From: Pseudolactococcus raffinolactis NBRC 100932
GTDB taxonomy: Bacteria; Bacillota; Bacilli; Lactobacillales; Streptococcaceae
Assembly (NCBI RefSeq): GCF_001591765.1
Contig: NZ_BCVN01000004.1
Location: 1 to 64,000, forward strand
Length of the DNA: 64,000 bases
Reading direction: 5' to 3'
Part shown: in pieces, positions 54,120 through 61,231 of the stretch
Position numbering within the stretch: the first letter of the stretch is position 1
How the letters are laid out: each line of letters starts with the position of its first letter
Program-made: the position numbers and the translations under genes
The notes under the pieces: model-generated
Database searches by the model: none
What the model was told of the DNA's origin: nothing
What the model saw: only the letters and a program-made list of their open reading frames with translations

Positions 54120-54890
54120 TTAAGCTTCTTCTTTGTACTCAATACCAAGGTCTTTAGCGATGCCATGGTAACCTTCAGTTTCCAAGCGTGCTGCTAATTC
54201 AGGGCCACCTGTCATGACAACGCGACCTTCCATCATCACGTGCACCACATCTGGTGTGATGTAGTTCAAGAGACGTTGGTAGTGAGTGATGATCAAGGCA
54301 CCGAAGTTTTCACCACGGATGGCATTCACACCTTTAGAAACGACTTTCAAGGCATCAATATCAAGACCTGAGTCGATTTCATCTAGGATAGCAAATTTAG
54401 GTTCAAGCATGAGTAACTGTAGAATTTCGTTACGTTTTTTCTCACCGCCTGAAAAGCCTTCGTTAAGGTAACGTTCAGCCATGGCTTCGTCCATATTGAG
54501 CAAGTCCATTTTACTGTCTAATTTTTTCAAGAAGTCCATGACACCAATTTTGTCATCTTCTTCACGTCCAGCATTCATTGCAGCGCGCATGAATTCAGCA
54601 TTTGTAATCCCAGCAATTTCACTTGGATATTGCATGGCCAAGAAAAGACCTAAACGCGCGCGTTCGTCTACTTCAAGTTCTAATACATTAATACCGTCAA
54701 GCAAAATTTCGCCTTGTGTGACTTCAAAATTAGGGTTACCCATAATCGCAGCAGAAAGTGTTGATTTCCCTGTTCCATTTGGTCCCATGATGGCATGAAT
54801 CTCGTTTGTATTGATTGTCAGGTTCACACCTTTAAGGATTTCTTTTTCCTCAACGCGGACGTATAAATCTTTAATTTCTAATGTAGACAT
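54120..54890 (-). CDS. sufC: Fe-S assembly ATPase SufC
   Basis: 256 residues, ABC-type ATPase: Walker A GPNGTGKST, signature GFSGGEKKR, Walker B FAILDEIDSGLD, switch His ITHYQR. It drives conformational change in SufB-SufD. TTGGAGG precedes the ATG at 54890. It is the first gene of the sufC-D-S-U-tgt-B operon. Confidence 0.94.
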   Translation of the reverse strand: MSTLEIKDLYVRVEEKEILKGVNLTINTNEIHAIMGPNGTGKSTLSAAIMGNPNFEVTQGEILLDGINVLELEVDERARLGLFLAMQYPSEIAGITNAEFMRAAMNAGREEDDKIGVMDFLKKLDSKMDLLNMDEAMAERYLNEGFSGGEKKRNEILQLLMLEPKFAILDEIDSGLDIDALKVVSKGVNAIRGENFGALIITHYQRLLNYITPDVVHVMMEGRVVMTGGPELAARLETEGYHGIAKDLGIEYKEEA

Positions 54891-54967
54891 AGGTTCCTCC
54901 AATTATTGTTCTAATCACTATTTTATCAAAATAAAAGACAAAATAACATTATTCTGTCTATAAACTT

Positions 54968-56140
54968 TTACATTTTTCGGCGTTTTTTAACCTCTTGACG
55001 GTAGTCACTATTGCCGATAAACTTGACAATGTTTAAAAGTGGCGTTCGGTTCTCACCCAAGACACCGACCAGCTCAATGAGTACCTCTAACCCAATCAAA
55101 CTAAAGATGAGTAAGAAAGTCCCGCCCCAGCGTGATGACACGTTAAGAATCAAGGCGATAAATGAGAAAATTCCTGCAATCCCATAAATCACCAAAACAG
55201 CCGCATGCTGCGTTAGACCCAAACTCAAAAGGCGATGATGCAAGTGCATCCGATCTGCCTCGACCATACTACCGCCATTGAGCTTGCGACGGATCATAGC
55301 CACCACCGTGTCGGTCAATGGTACACCCAAAATCAGCATCGGTGTGACGACAGCCACAGCTGTTGCATTTTTCAAGCCTTGCAAAGACAATACTGAAATC
55401 ATGAATCCCAAGAATAAAGCGCCTGTGTCTCCAAGATAAATAATGGCAGGTGGGAAATTATAGGGGAAAAAGCCAGCGATGGCAAAGACGAGGACAAAAA
55501 TCGTAATCGGTAGATAGACGTTAGTCGTCCCCAAGAAGAAATAAGCGACCAAACCCATGGTTGTCAAACTGATAATCGACACACCACTAGCTAAACCATC
55601 TAGCCCATCAATGAGATTGACTGCATTAGTAATCGCTAAAATCCAAAAGATAGTTGCGATGAAAGACAGCCAATCTGGAAAGACTAAGAGTGGCCCACCA
55701 AAGGGGATTTTGAAGTTATCAAAATGACTGGTCGTGAGAAACCAAATGACACAGGCACCAGCGATTTGTCCCACCAATTTACTTTTGGCTCCAAGCTCCA
55801 TGATGTCATCAATCAAACCTGTCACGGCCACTATACCACCACCTAAAACAAAGGGCCAAACATAGCTGAGATAGGACTCTTTAATACCTGGATAATTTGG
55901 CAAACCAACAAAGCGTGGCAAAACAAGTAAAGTGATGATTGAAAATGCCACAAAAATGGCAACACCACCAGCTGATGGCATCGGTTTTACATTAATGCGA
56001 CGAGCGTTTGGATTATCAACCGCTCCGATTTTTCGAGATACCACCACCATAATCGGCGTTAAGATCAAGGCAATAATTGCCGTTACTAACAAAATAATAA
56101 TATATTTGACCGTAAATGGAAATTCAGATAAGTTATGCAT
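54968..56140 (-). CDS. tagO: Undecaprenyl-phosphate GlcNAc-1-phosphate transferase (TagO/WecA type)
   Basis: A 390-residue integral membrane enzyme with about eleven segments that starts wall polymer synthesis by loading GlcNAc-1-P on the lipid carrier. VDNPNARRINVKPMPSAGG, GLIDDIMELGAKSKL, NAVNLIDGLDGLA and LGDTGALFLGF are the metal- and substrate-binding motifs, with RMHLHHRLL near the C-terminal side. No Shine-Dalgarno is visible; a -10 ends about 9 bp before the ATG, so the mRNA may be leaderless. Confidence 0.9.
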   Translation of the reverse strand: MHNLSEFPFTVKYIIILLVTAIIALILTPIMVVVSRKIGAVDNPNARRINVKPMPSAGGVAIFVAFSIITLLVLPRFVGLPNYPGIKESYLSYVWPFVLGGGIVAVTGLIDDIMELGAKSKLVGQIAGACVIWFLTTSHFDNFKIPFGGPLLVFPDWLSFIATIFWILAITNAVNLIDGLDGLASGVSIISLTTMGLVAYFFLGTTNVYLPITIFVLVFAIAGFFPYNFPPAIIYLGDTGALFLGFMISVLSLQGLKNATAVAVVTPMLILGVPLTDTVVAMIRRKLNGGSMVEADRMHLHHRLLSLGLTQHAAVLVIYGIAGIFSFIALILNVSSRWGGTFLLIFSLIGLEVLIELVGVLGENRTPLLNIVKFIGNSDYRQEVKKRRKM

Positions 56141-56148
56141 ATACCATT

Positions 56149-56157
56149 ATTATACCA
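56149..56157 (-). promoter_or_regulatory. Extended -10 promoter close to the tagO start
   Basis: Minus strand TGGTATAAT ending at 56149, with the start codon A at 56140. A TTGACA further upstream is too distant (23 bp) to be a normal -35. Confidence 0.55.
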
Positions 56158-56335
56158 TATTCTTTTATTTTTATATGTGTCAATCTCATCTAGAAACCTT
56201 TGTTTAAGAGCATTAAAGAATCCCTTTTCCTATCTGATTAACGAGCCTAACATAAAAAAAACGACCTAGCACTTCTGCCCTGCCGTTATTTGCCATGACT
56301 TCCCTGATTGTTTACTCATCTTAACTAACAAATAC

Positions 56336-57031
56336 TTAAATAGTTAAAACTGACATCAGATCCGATATATTTGAAATCGAATAAGTCGGCTGATAGGCCT
56401 TGCCAAGCGCCTGTTGACCAGATTGATTTAGCCAAACGCTCGCGATATCCACTTGATGAGCGCCTAAAATATCAGTTGACAAGGTGTCACCAACCATTAA
56501 AAACGCATCTTTAGTTTGCTCTGGATATAGCGCTACAATATGCTCAAAAAAAGCCTGCCTTGGTTTGGCATGACCGATTTCCTCAGAAATAACGATATGC
56601 TCAAAGTAACGATGAAAACCCGTTAATTTCAAACGCTGATATTGAGTTGCCGTCTTGCCATTCGTCCCAACCACTAGCTGATAACCCTTTTGGTACAATG
56701 CTTCTAGCACCTCAGCAGCACCTGCTATCACCGCATCGTTGACATTCAAAACTTGACGATAGAGTGCCTCTGCTGCGACACCATCAATGCTCTGACCAAA
56801 GGCAGCAAAAGTCTCTGAAAAACGCTGATTTAAAAGTGGCTGCGATTCTGCTCCCTTTTCGATTGCCTGCCAAACATGGGCATTGATTTCGATATAAGTC
56901 GCCACCCATGCGTCATAGTCCAGCATTGCTGTATTAAAATGCTTGAAAACTGTCGCCAATCCCTTTTTTTCGCCGGCTTTAAAATCTAACACTGTATCAT
57001 CTAAATCAAATATAATCACTCGATAGCTCAT
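56336..57031 (-). CDS. HAD-superfamily phosphatase, YjjG-like
   Basis: 231 residues. The nucleophile motif FDLDDTVLDF lies at the N-terminus, the Thr motif in VVGTNGKT, Lys in GHAKPRQAFFEH and the acidic motif MVGDTLSTDILGA. YjjG-type enzymes dephosphorylate nucleotides, often non-canonical ones. I choose the ATG at 57031 with AGGGG upstream. Confidence 0.85.
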   Translation of the reverse strand: MSYRVIIFDLDDTVLDFKAGEKKGLATVFKHFNTAMLDYDAWVATYIEINAHVWQAIEKGAESQPLLNQRFSETFAAFGQSIDGVAAEALYRQVLNVNDAVIAGAAEVLEALYQKGYQLVVGTNGKTATQYQRLKLTGFHRYFEHIVISEEIGHAKPRQAFFEHIVALYPEQTKDAFLMVGDTLSTDILGAHQVDIASVWLNQSGQQALGKAYQPTYSISNISDLMSVLTI

Positions 57032-57136
57032 ATCTATTCCCCTTTTTGTCTTGATTAAATCTATTATAGCGCAAAAAATGAGTTTGTCAGTCTTTTTATA
57101 AAAATACATCTTAGTTCATCGCATGAGGACACAAAA

Positions 57137-57162
57137 AATAGCGATAACTCGCTATTTAACAA
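57137..57162 (-). terminator. Terminator of mecA
   Basis: AAATAGCG / CGCTATTT stem; six T's follow on the minus strand. Confidence 0.8.
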
Positions 57163-57176
57163 CTATTGATTCAAAC

Positions 57177-57842
57177 TTAAATTTGTTGCAGACTCTCAAG
57201 TGCTTCCTCACGGAAAATCGTCTTAGCATGTTCTAGCAAAGCTTCTCGTGAAAAATCAGACGGCTCACCATACTCTAACATTCTAGCACGTAGCAAGCTC
57301 ACTTCTTTAAAGCCTTTACGTTTTTGATTATCAAGAATGGTTAAGTAGAAATGGTCTTGAAATTGAAAGAGTTCTGATTCTTCCACATCGTCAATCACAG
57401 CTTGGCTCAGTCTTACTGCATCCGATATTTTATTAAATTTAAGGATAAAGTAGACAAAGTCTGCATGATCATCCATGACATCAAAGTTAGGTTTGCTTGA
57501 CATATTATCCATCAAGCTTGCCATGTCACCCATCTGTTCCATGGCTTCATCCATCATTTCTTGTAAGCCTTCTGACCCTTCAGGAAATTGCATGTTGTCC
57601 ATGTTTAACTCTTCTGTCACTAGCAAGTCCACACCTTGTGGATGCGGGCGAACTTGAAAAGTCATCATGCCTGTATTAGCAAACTTGTCTTCGATTTCTA
57701 GTTCACTCACTAACTCATAAAAAAGTTTTTCAACCATGCCTTGATTGACCAAAAAGTCACTCATTTTTATATCGTGCGCCTTTAAATCTTCAAATGTCAG
57801 GGAAATTTTTATCGTTTTATCATTGATTTGTTTATATTCCAT
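57177..57842 (-). CDS. mecA: Adaptor protein MecA
   Basis: 221 residues. The N-terminal substrate-binding part (MEYKQINDKTIKISLTFEDL) is joined by an acidic linker (about 80-115) to a C-terminal ClpC-binding domain. MecA delivers proteins such as ComK or ComX to ClpCP. Length is typical for streptococci and lactococci. Confidence 0.9.
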   Translation of the reverse strand: MEYKQINDKTIKISLTFEDLKAHDIKMSDFLVNQGMVEKLFYELVSELEIEDKFANTGMMTFQVRPHPQGVDLLVTEELNMDNMQFPEGSEGLQEMMDEAMEQMGDMASLMDNMSSKPNFDVMDDHADFVYFILKFNKISDAVRLSQAVIDDVEESELFQFQDHFYLTILDNQKRKGFKEVSLLRARMLEYGEPSDFSREALLEHAKTIFREEALESLQQI

Positions 57843-57901
57843 CGTACTAACCTCACGTTTTGTTTCAGAGTATCTCTTTATTTTGGATCCCCTGAACTCT
57901 T

Positions 57902-57936
57902 ATTATATCATAAAAGCGCTAAAATTAGCGCTTTTG
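57902..57936 (-). terminator. Terminator of the glnPQ-type operon and -10 of mecA
   Basis: AAAAGCGCTAA / TTAGCGCTTTT stem (57912-57936) ends the operon; TATAAT (57902-57907) right after it is a likely -10 for mecA. Confidence 0.7.
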
Positions 57937-57961
57937 AGTGATTGGGGTTCTCATTTTAAGC

Positions 57962-58699
57962 TTATAAAACTTGGGCTAGGAAGTCCTGCGTCCGTTGTTC
58001 TTTAGGGTGATCAAACAGCTCGGTTGGCGTGCCACTCTCGACGATTTTGCCATCCGCCATAAAGATCACGCGATCTGCCACTTCCTTAGCAAAGCCCATT
58101 TCATGAGTCACGATGACCATGGTCATCCCTTCTTTTGCTAAATCTTGCATGACATTTAAGACATCCCCGACCATTTCAGGATCGAGTGCAGATGTCGGCT
58201 CATCAAATAGCATGACATCAGGGTTCATGGCAAGTGCTCTCGCAATCGCAACTCGTTGTTGCTGACCGCCTGATAAACTTTGCGGGTAGGCTTCAGCTTT
58301 TTCAGACAAACCAACCTTGGCCAAAAGTTCAATGGCAACTTCAACCGCTTCTTCTTTGGATAATTTGCCAGTCGTAACTGGTGCTAAAGTTAAGTTGTCA
58401 AGAACTGTCATGTTAGGAAAAAGATTAAACTGTTGGAATACCATGCCCATTTTCTCACGGTGTTTAAAGACATCCACAGACTTATCTGCAATATTTGTGC
58501 CTTCAAAGAAAACATCACCTTTAGTGGGTGTTTCAAGCAGGTTCATGGTGCGAAGAAATGTCGATTTACCAGACCCAGAAGGACCGATCATCACGACAAC
58601 TTCACCTCTTTTAATCTGGATATCCAGGCCTTTCAACACTTCATTTTTACCGAAATATTTATGTAGGCTTTTAATTTCAATCAAATTTTGTGTGGTCAT
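57962..58699 (-). CDS. glnQ: Polar amino acid ABC importer, ATPase (GlnQ type)
   Basis: 245 residues: Walker [10 protein letters not shown], signature LSGGQQQR, Walker [13 protein letters not shown], switch THE. Closest in pattern to glutamine/polar amino acid ATPases. Overlaps the permease gene by 4 nt. Substrate cannot be read from the ATPase. Confidence 0.88.
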   Translation of the reverse strand: MTTQNLIEIKSLHKYFGKNEVLKGLDIQIKRGEVVVMIGPSGSGKSTFLRTMNLLETPTKGDVFFEGTNIADKSVDVFKHREKMGMVFQQFNLFPNMTVLDNLTLAPVTTGKLSKEEAVEVAIELLAKVGLSEKAEAYPQSLSGGQQQRVAIARALAMNPDVMLFDEPTSALDPEMVGDVLNVMQDLAKEGMTMVIVTHEMGFAKEVADRVIFMADGKIVESGTPTELFDHPKEQRTQDFLAQVL

Positions 58700-59382
58700 T
58701 TTGCATATCCTTTCCCAAGTTTTTTCTCAAGGAGATTGATGAGTCTACTTGTGATAAAGGTCACCACGAAATAATAAACAGCGACGAGCAACCATGGTGA
58801 TAAACTTTGATAAGTAGTTGAACTTGTCGTTTGCGCGCCATTATAAAGCTCCATAACGCCAATCGTCGCCAACAGTGAACTATCCTTGATGATGGTCACA
58901 AACTCATTTCCCAAAGCAGGTAGGATATTGCGAATCGCTTGCGGTAAGATGACTTTCATCATGGTTTGATGTGGGCGAATACCGAGTGAAAAAGCAGCTT
59001 CAGTCTGCCCTTTTGGCACAGCGTTAATCCCGCCACGAACGATCTCAGCAACATAAGCCCCTGAGTTCATTGATAACACGATAATCCCTGGTACCAAGCG
59101 TGATAAATCCTCTGTCAGAATACCCAATTGAAATTCTGGCAATGGCATTTTACCAAGTATTTGGAAGCCGATCATGATTTGCACGAGCATGGGTGTGCCA
59201 CGAAAAACTTCGATGTAGACATTGGCAAGCCAACGTAAAACATGAATCTTTGATAACTTAGCTAAGGCGATCATCGTCCCAAGTAGGGTGCCGATGGCCA
59301 CGACAAAAGCTGAAATCATCAGGGTAATGATCAAGCCATCATTAAAATAAGGCAGGAATTTATCGATAAAATTAAAACTCAT
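58696..59382 (-). CDS. Polar amino acid ABC importer, permease
   Basis: 228 residues, about five membrane segments, with the His/Glu/Phe/Phe/Met-type signature [11 protein letters not shown] and the EAA loop [20 protein letters not shown]. Unlike GlnP of lactococci it carries no fused substrate-binding domains, and no binding protein gene is adjacent; the binding protein must be elsewhere. Confidence 0.88.
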   Translation of the reverse strand: MSFNFIDKFLPYFNDGLIITLMISAFVVAIGTLLGTMIALAKLSKIHVLRWLANVYIEVFRGTPMLVQIMIGFQILGKMPLPEFQLGILTEDLSRLVPGIIVLSMNSGAYVAEIVRGGINAVPKGQTEAAFSLGIRPHQTMMKVILPQAIRNILPALGNEFVTIIKDSSLLATIGVMELYNGAQTTSSTTYQSLSPWLLVAVYYFVVTFITSRLINLLEKKLGKGYAK

Positions 59383-59440
59383 AAGATTCTACTTTCTGAA
59401 AATAGTGATAGATCTAATTATATCACAATATGCTAGCGCT

Positions 59441-59809
59441 TTACTTAAATTCTCCTAGATAAAATTCAATTTGACTACCTGCTTTCACCTTGGTTTCTGT
59501 CACGCCTTTATCAGCCAGCTTGTCATTAACCTTAAAAAGCCAATAGAGATTGGCTGACTCGATTTGAGAAATGCCATCAATCTCCGTGATAATCCCTGAC
59601 TTTAGCGTTACCTTCGACTTTGATTCTAGTAAGTCTAGGACCGTTTCACCGGTTTTGATCGGGACGTTTTGATAGGTTTTAACACTTGTCTTGTCAAATT
59701 TGACGATTAAGGTCGCTGTGCCATGCTGTTCAGACTTAACAACTTTATGGCATGACGAAAGAAGGATGACTGATAAGAGACAAAATAAACTGAATAAAAA
59801 TTTTTTCAT
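59441..59809 (-). CDS. DUF4430 lipoprotein
   Basis: 122 residues. Lipoprotein signal with LLSSC (Cys 20), then a DUF4430 domain (TGETVLDLLESKSKVTLKSG ... YWLFKVNDKLADKGVTET ... SQIEFYLGE), a small beta-grasp-like domain shared with cobalamin-binding proteins. The role is unknown; it is anchored outside the membrane. It is separated from the permease gene by about 60 bp and may be co-transcribed. Confidence 0.75.
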   Translation of the reverse strand: MKKFLFSLFCLLSVILLSSCHKVVKSEQHGTATLIVKFDKTSVKTYQNVPIKTGETVLDLLESKSKVTLKSGIITEIDGISQIESANLYWLFKVNDKLADKGVTETKVKAGSQIEFYLGEFK

Positions 59810-59890
59810 AAGACTATTTTATCAAAAAAATGTGTTTGATTGTCAAATCTGCTACTGACAAGTTTGACAACTTTCAAAACTTTGACCATA

Positions 59891-59914
59891 AAAAAAACGC
59901 CAATGGCGTTTTTC
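59891..59914 (-). terminator. Terminator of the sugar ABC ATPase gene
   Basis: AAAAACGCCA / TGGCGTTTTT with T8 on the minus strand. Confidence 0.85.
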
Positions 59915-59927
59915 AGGAAGATTCAAT

Positions 59928-61058
59928 TTAACCTACAATGCGTTGTTCAGTCTCGAAGTCGAAGAAATGACCTTTGTTGACATTGAATGTCAAGTCAACT
60001 TCATCGCCTGGTTGACGGAAGTCACGTGCATCTACTTTTGATACAAACTCAGTGTCACCAATCTTAGAATAAAGCATCGTTTCAGCACCGAGCAATTCAG
60101 AAACGACAACTTCTGCTTTCACATTTTGATTCGGGAAGACTTCTTGGACAAGACCATCAGCTGAGATGTCTTCTGGACGAATACCAAACCAAACTTTTTT
60201 CTTGTCATAGCCAGCATTTTTAAGGACTTTTTGTTGCCCTTCTGGGATGGCAATGTCAAGACCTGCACCATTTGTCATGCTAGCACCGTCAACAGTGACT
60301 TCAAAGAAGTTCATAGCTGGGCTACCGATAAAGCCAGCAACAAATTTGTTAGCAGGTTCGTTATAGAGTTCTTTTGGTGCACCGATTTGCTCGATCCGGC
60401 CAGTTGTGCCATCAGCACTCTTAGACGCACTCATGATAACGATACGATCCGCAAGTGTCATCGCTTCTGTTTGGTCATGGGTTACATAAATTGTTGTTGC
60501 CCCGATACGACGGTGAATTTTTGCGATTTCAGCACGCATTGACACACGAAGTTTGGCATCCAAGTTTGACAAGGGTTCATCCATGAGGAAAACCTTAGCA
60601 TCACGGACAATGGCACGTCCCATGGCCACACGTTGGCGTTGACCACCGGACATGTCAGCAGGTTTACGATCCAAGAGTTCTGTCAAACCAAGAATGGCTG
60701 CAGCTTCTTCAACACGTTTTTTGATTTCTTCTTTTTTGTATTTGCGCAATTTCAAACCGAAGGCCATGTTGTCAAATACAGTCATGTGTGGATAGAGGGC
60801 GTAGTTTTGGAAAACCATGGCGATGTCACGGTCTTTAGGTGCCACGTCATTCATGCGCACGCCATCAATCGTGAATTCACCACTTGTGATGTCTTCAAGA
60901 CCTGCGATCATCCGAAGGGTTGTAGATTTACCACAACCTGAAGGTCCTACGAAAACGATGAATTCTTTATCTTTAACATCCAAGTTGAAATCTTCTACTG
61001 CTTTGATTTTGGCATTAGGATATACTTTGTCTACATGTTCTAATTTAAGGGTTGTCAT
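59928..61058 (-). CDS. msmK: Sugar ABC transporter ATPase (MsmK/UgpC family)
   Basis: 376 residues: Walker [11 protein letters not shown]-loop [13 protein letters not shown], signature MSGGQRQR, Walker [16 protein letters not shown], switch THD, then a TOBE/MalK regulatory domain (about 240-376). Such ATPases energise several carbohydrate importers at once in streptococci. It is monocistronic, with AGAGG before the ATG at 61058 and a cre-like site upstream, in line with a shared, catabolite-controlled subunit. Confidence 0.9.
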   Translation of the reverse strand: MTTLKLEHVDKVYPNAKIKAVEDFNLDVKDKEFIVFVGPSGCGKSTTLRMIAGLEDITSGEFTIDGVRMNDVAPKDRDIAMVFQNYALYPHMTVFDNMAFGLKLRKYKKEEIKKRVEEAAAILGLTELLDRKPADMSGGQRQRVAMGRAIVRDAKVFLMDEPLSNLDAKLRVSMRAEIAKIHRRIGATTIYVTHDQTEAMTLADRIVIMSASKSADGTTGRIEQIGAPKELYNEPANKFVAGFIGSPAMNFFEVTVDGASMTNGAGLDIAIPEGQQKVLKNAGYDKKKVWFGIRPEDISADGLVQEVFPNQNVKAEVVVSELLGAETMLYSKIGDTEFVSKVDARDFRQPGDEVDLTFNVNKGHFFDFETEQRIVG

Positions 61059-61096
61059 TGTGTCTACCTCTTTTTTATTTGATAGGTTCATTTTAC

Positions 61097-61110
61097 CGCA
61101 AACGCTTTCA
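61097..61110 (-). promoter_or_regulatory. cre-like site upstream of msmK
   Basis: Minus strand TGAAAGCGTTTGCG, matching cre except in the final position. About 40 bp from the start codon. Confidence 0.5.
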
Positions 61111-61116
61111 TTTTAT

Positions 61117-61135
61117 GATGTGCAAATTGCACATC
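61117..61135. promoter_or_regulatory. 19-bp perfect palindrome upstream of msmK
   Basis: GATGTGCAA-A-TTGCACATC; 9-bp arms. A probable operator for a dimeric regulator, about 60-75 bp from the start. Confidence 0.55.
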
Positions 61136-61166
61136 TCTCATATACAAATCGCCCAATGTTAAGAAC

Positions 61167-61203
61167 GCAAAAAAACAGCTTGCCACAATAGACAAACTGT
61201 TTC
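61167..61203 (-). terminator. Terminator of the surface protein gene
   Basis: AAACAGTTTGTC / GGCAAGCTGTTT imperfect stem on the minus strand followed by T7. Confidence 0.75.
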
Positions 61204-61231
61204 GAGGGGGGCTAAGTTAGGGTGAGCACAG

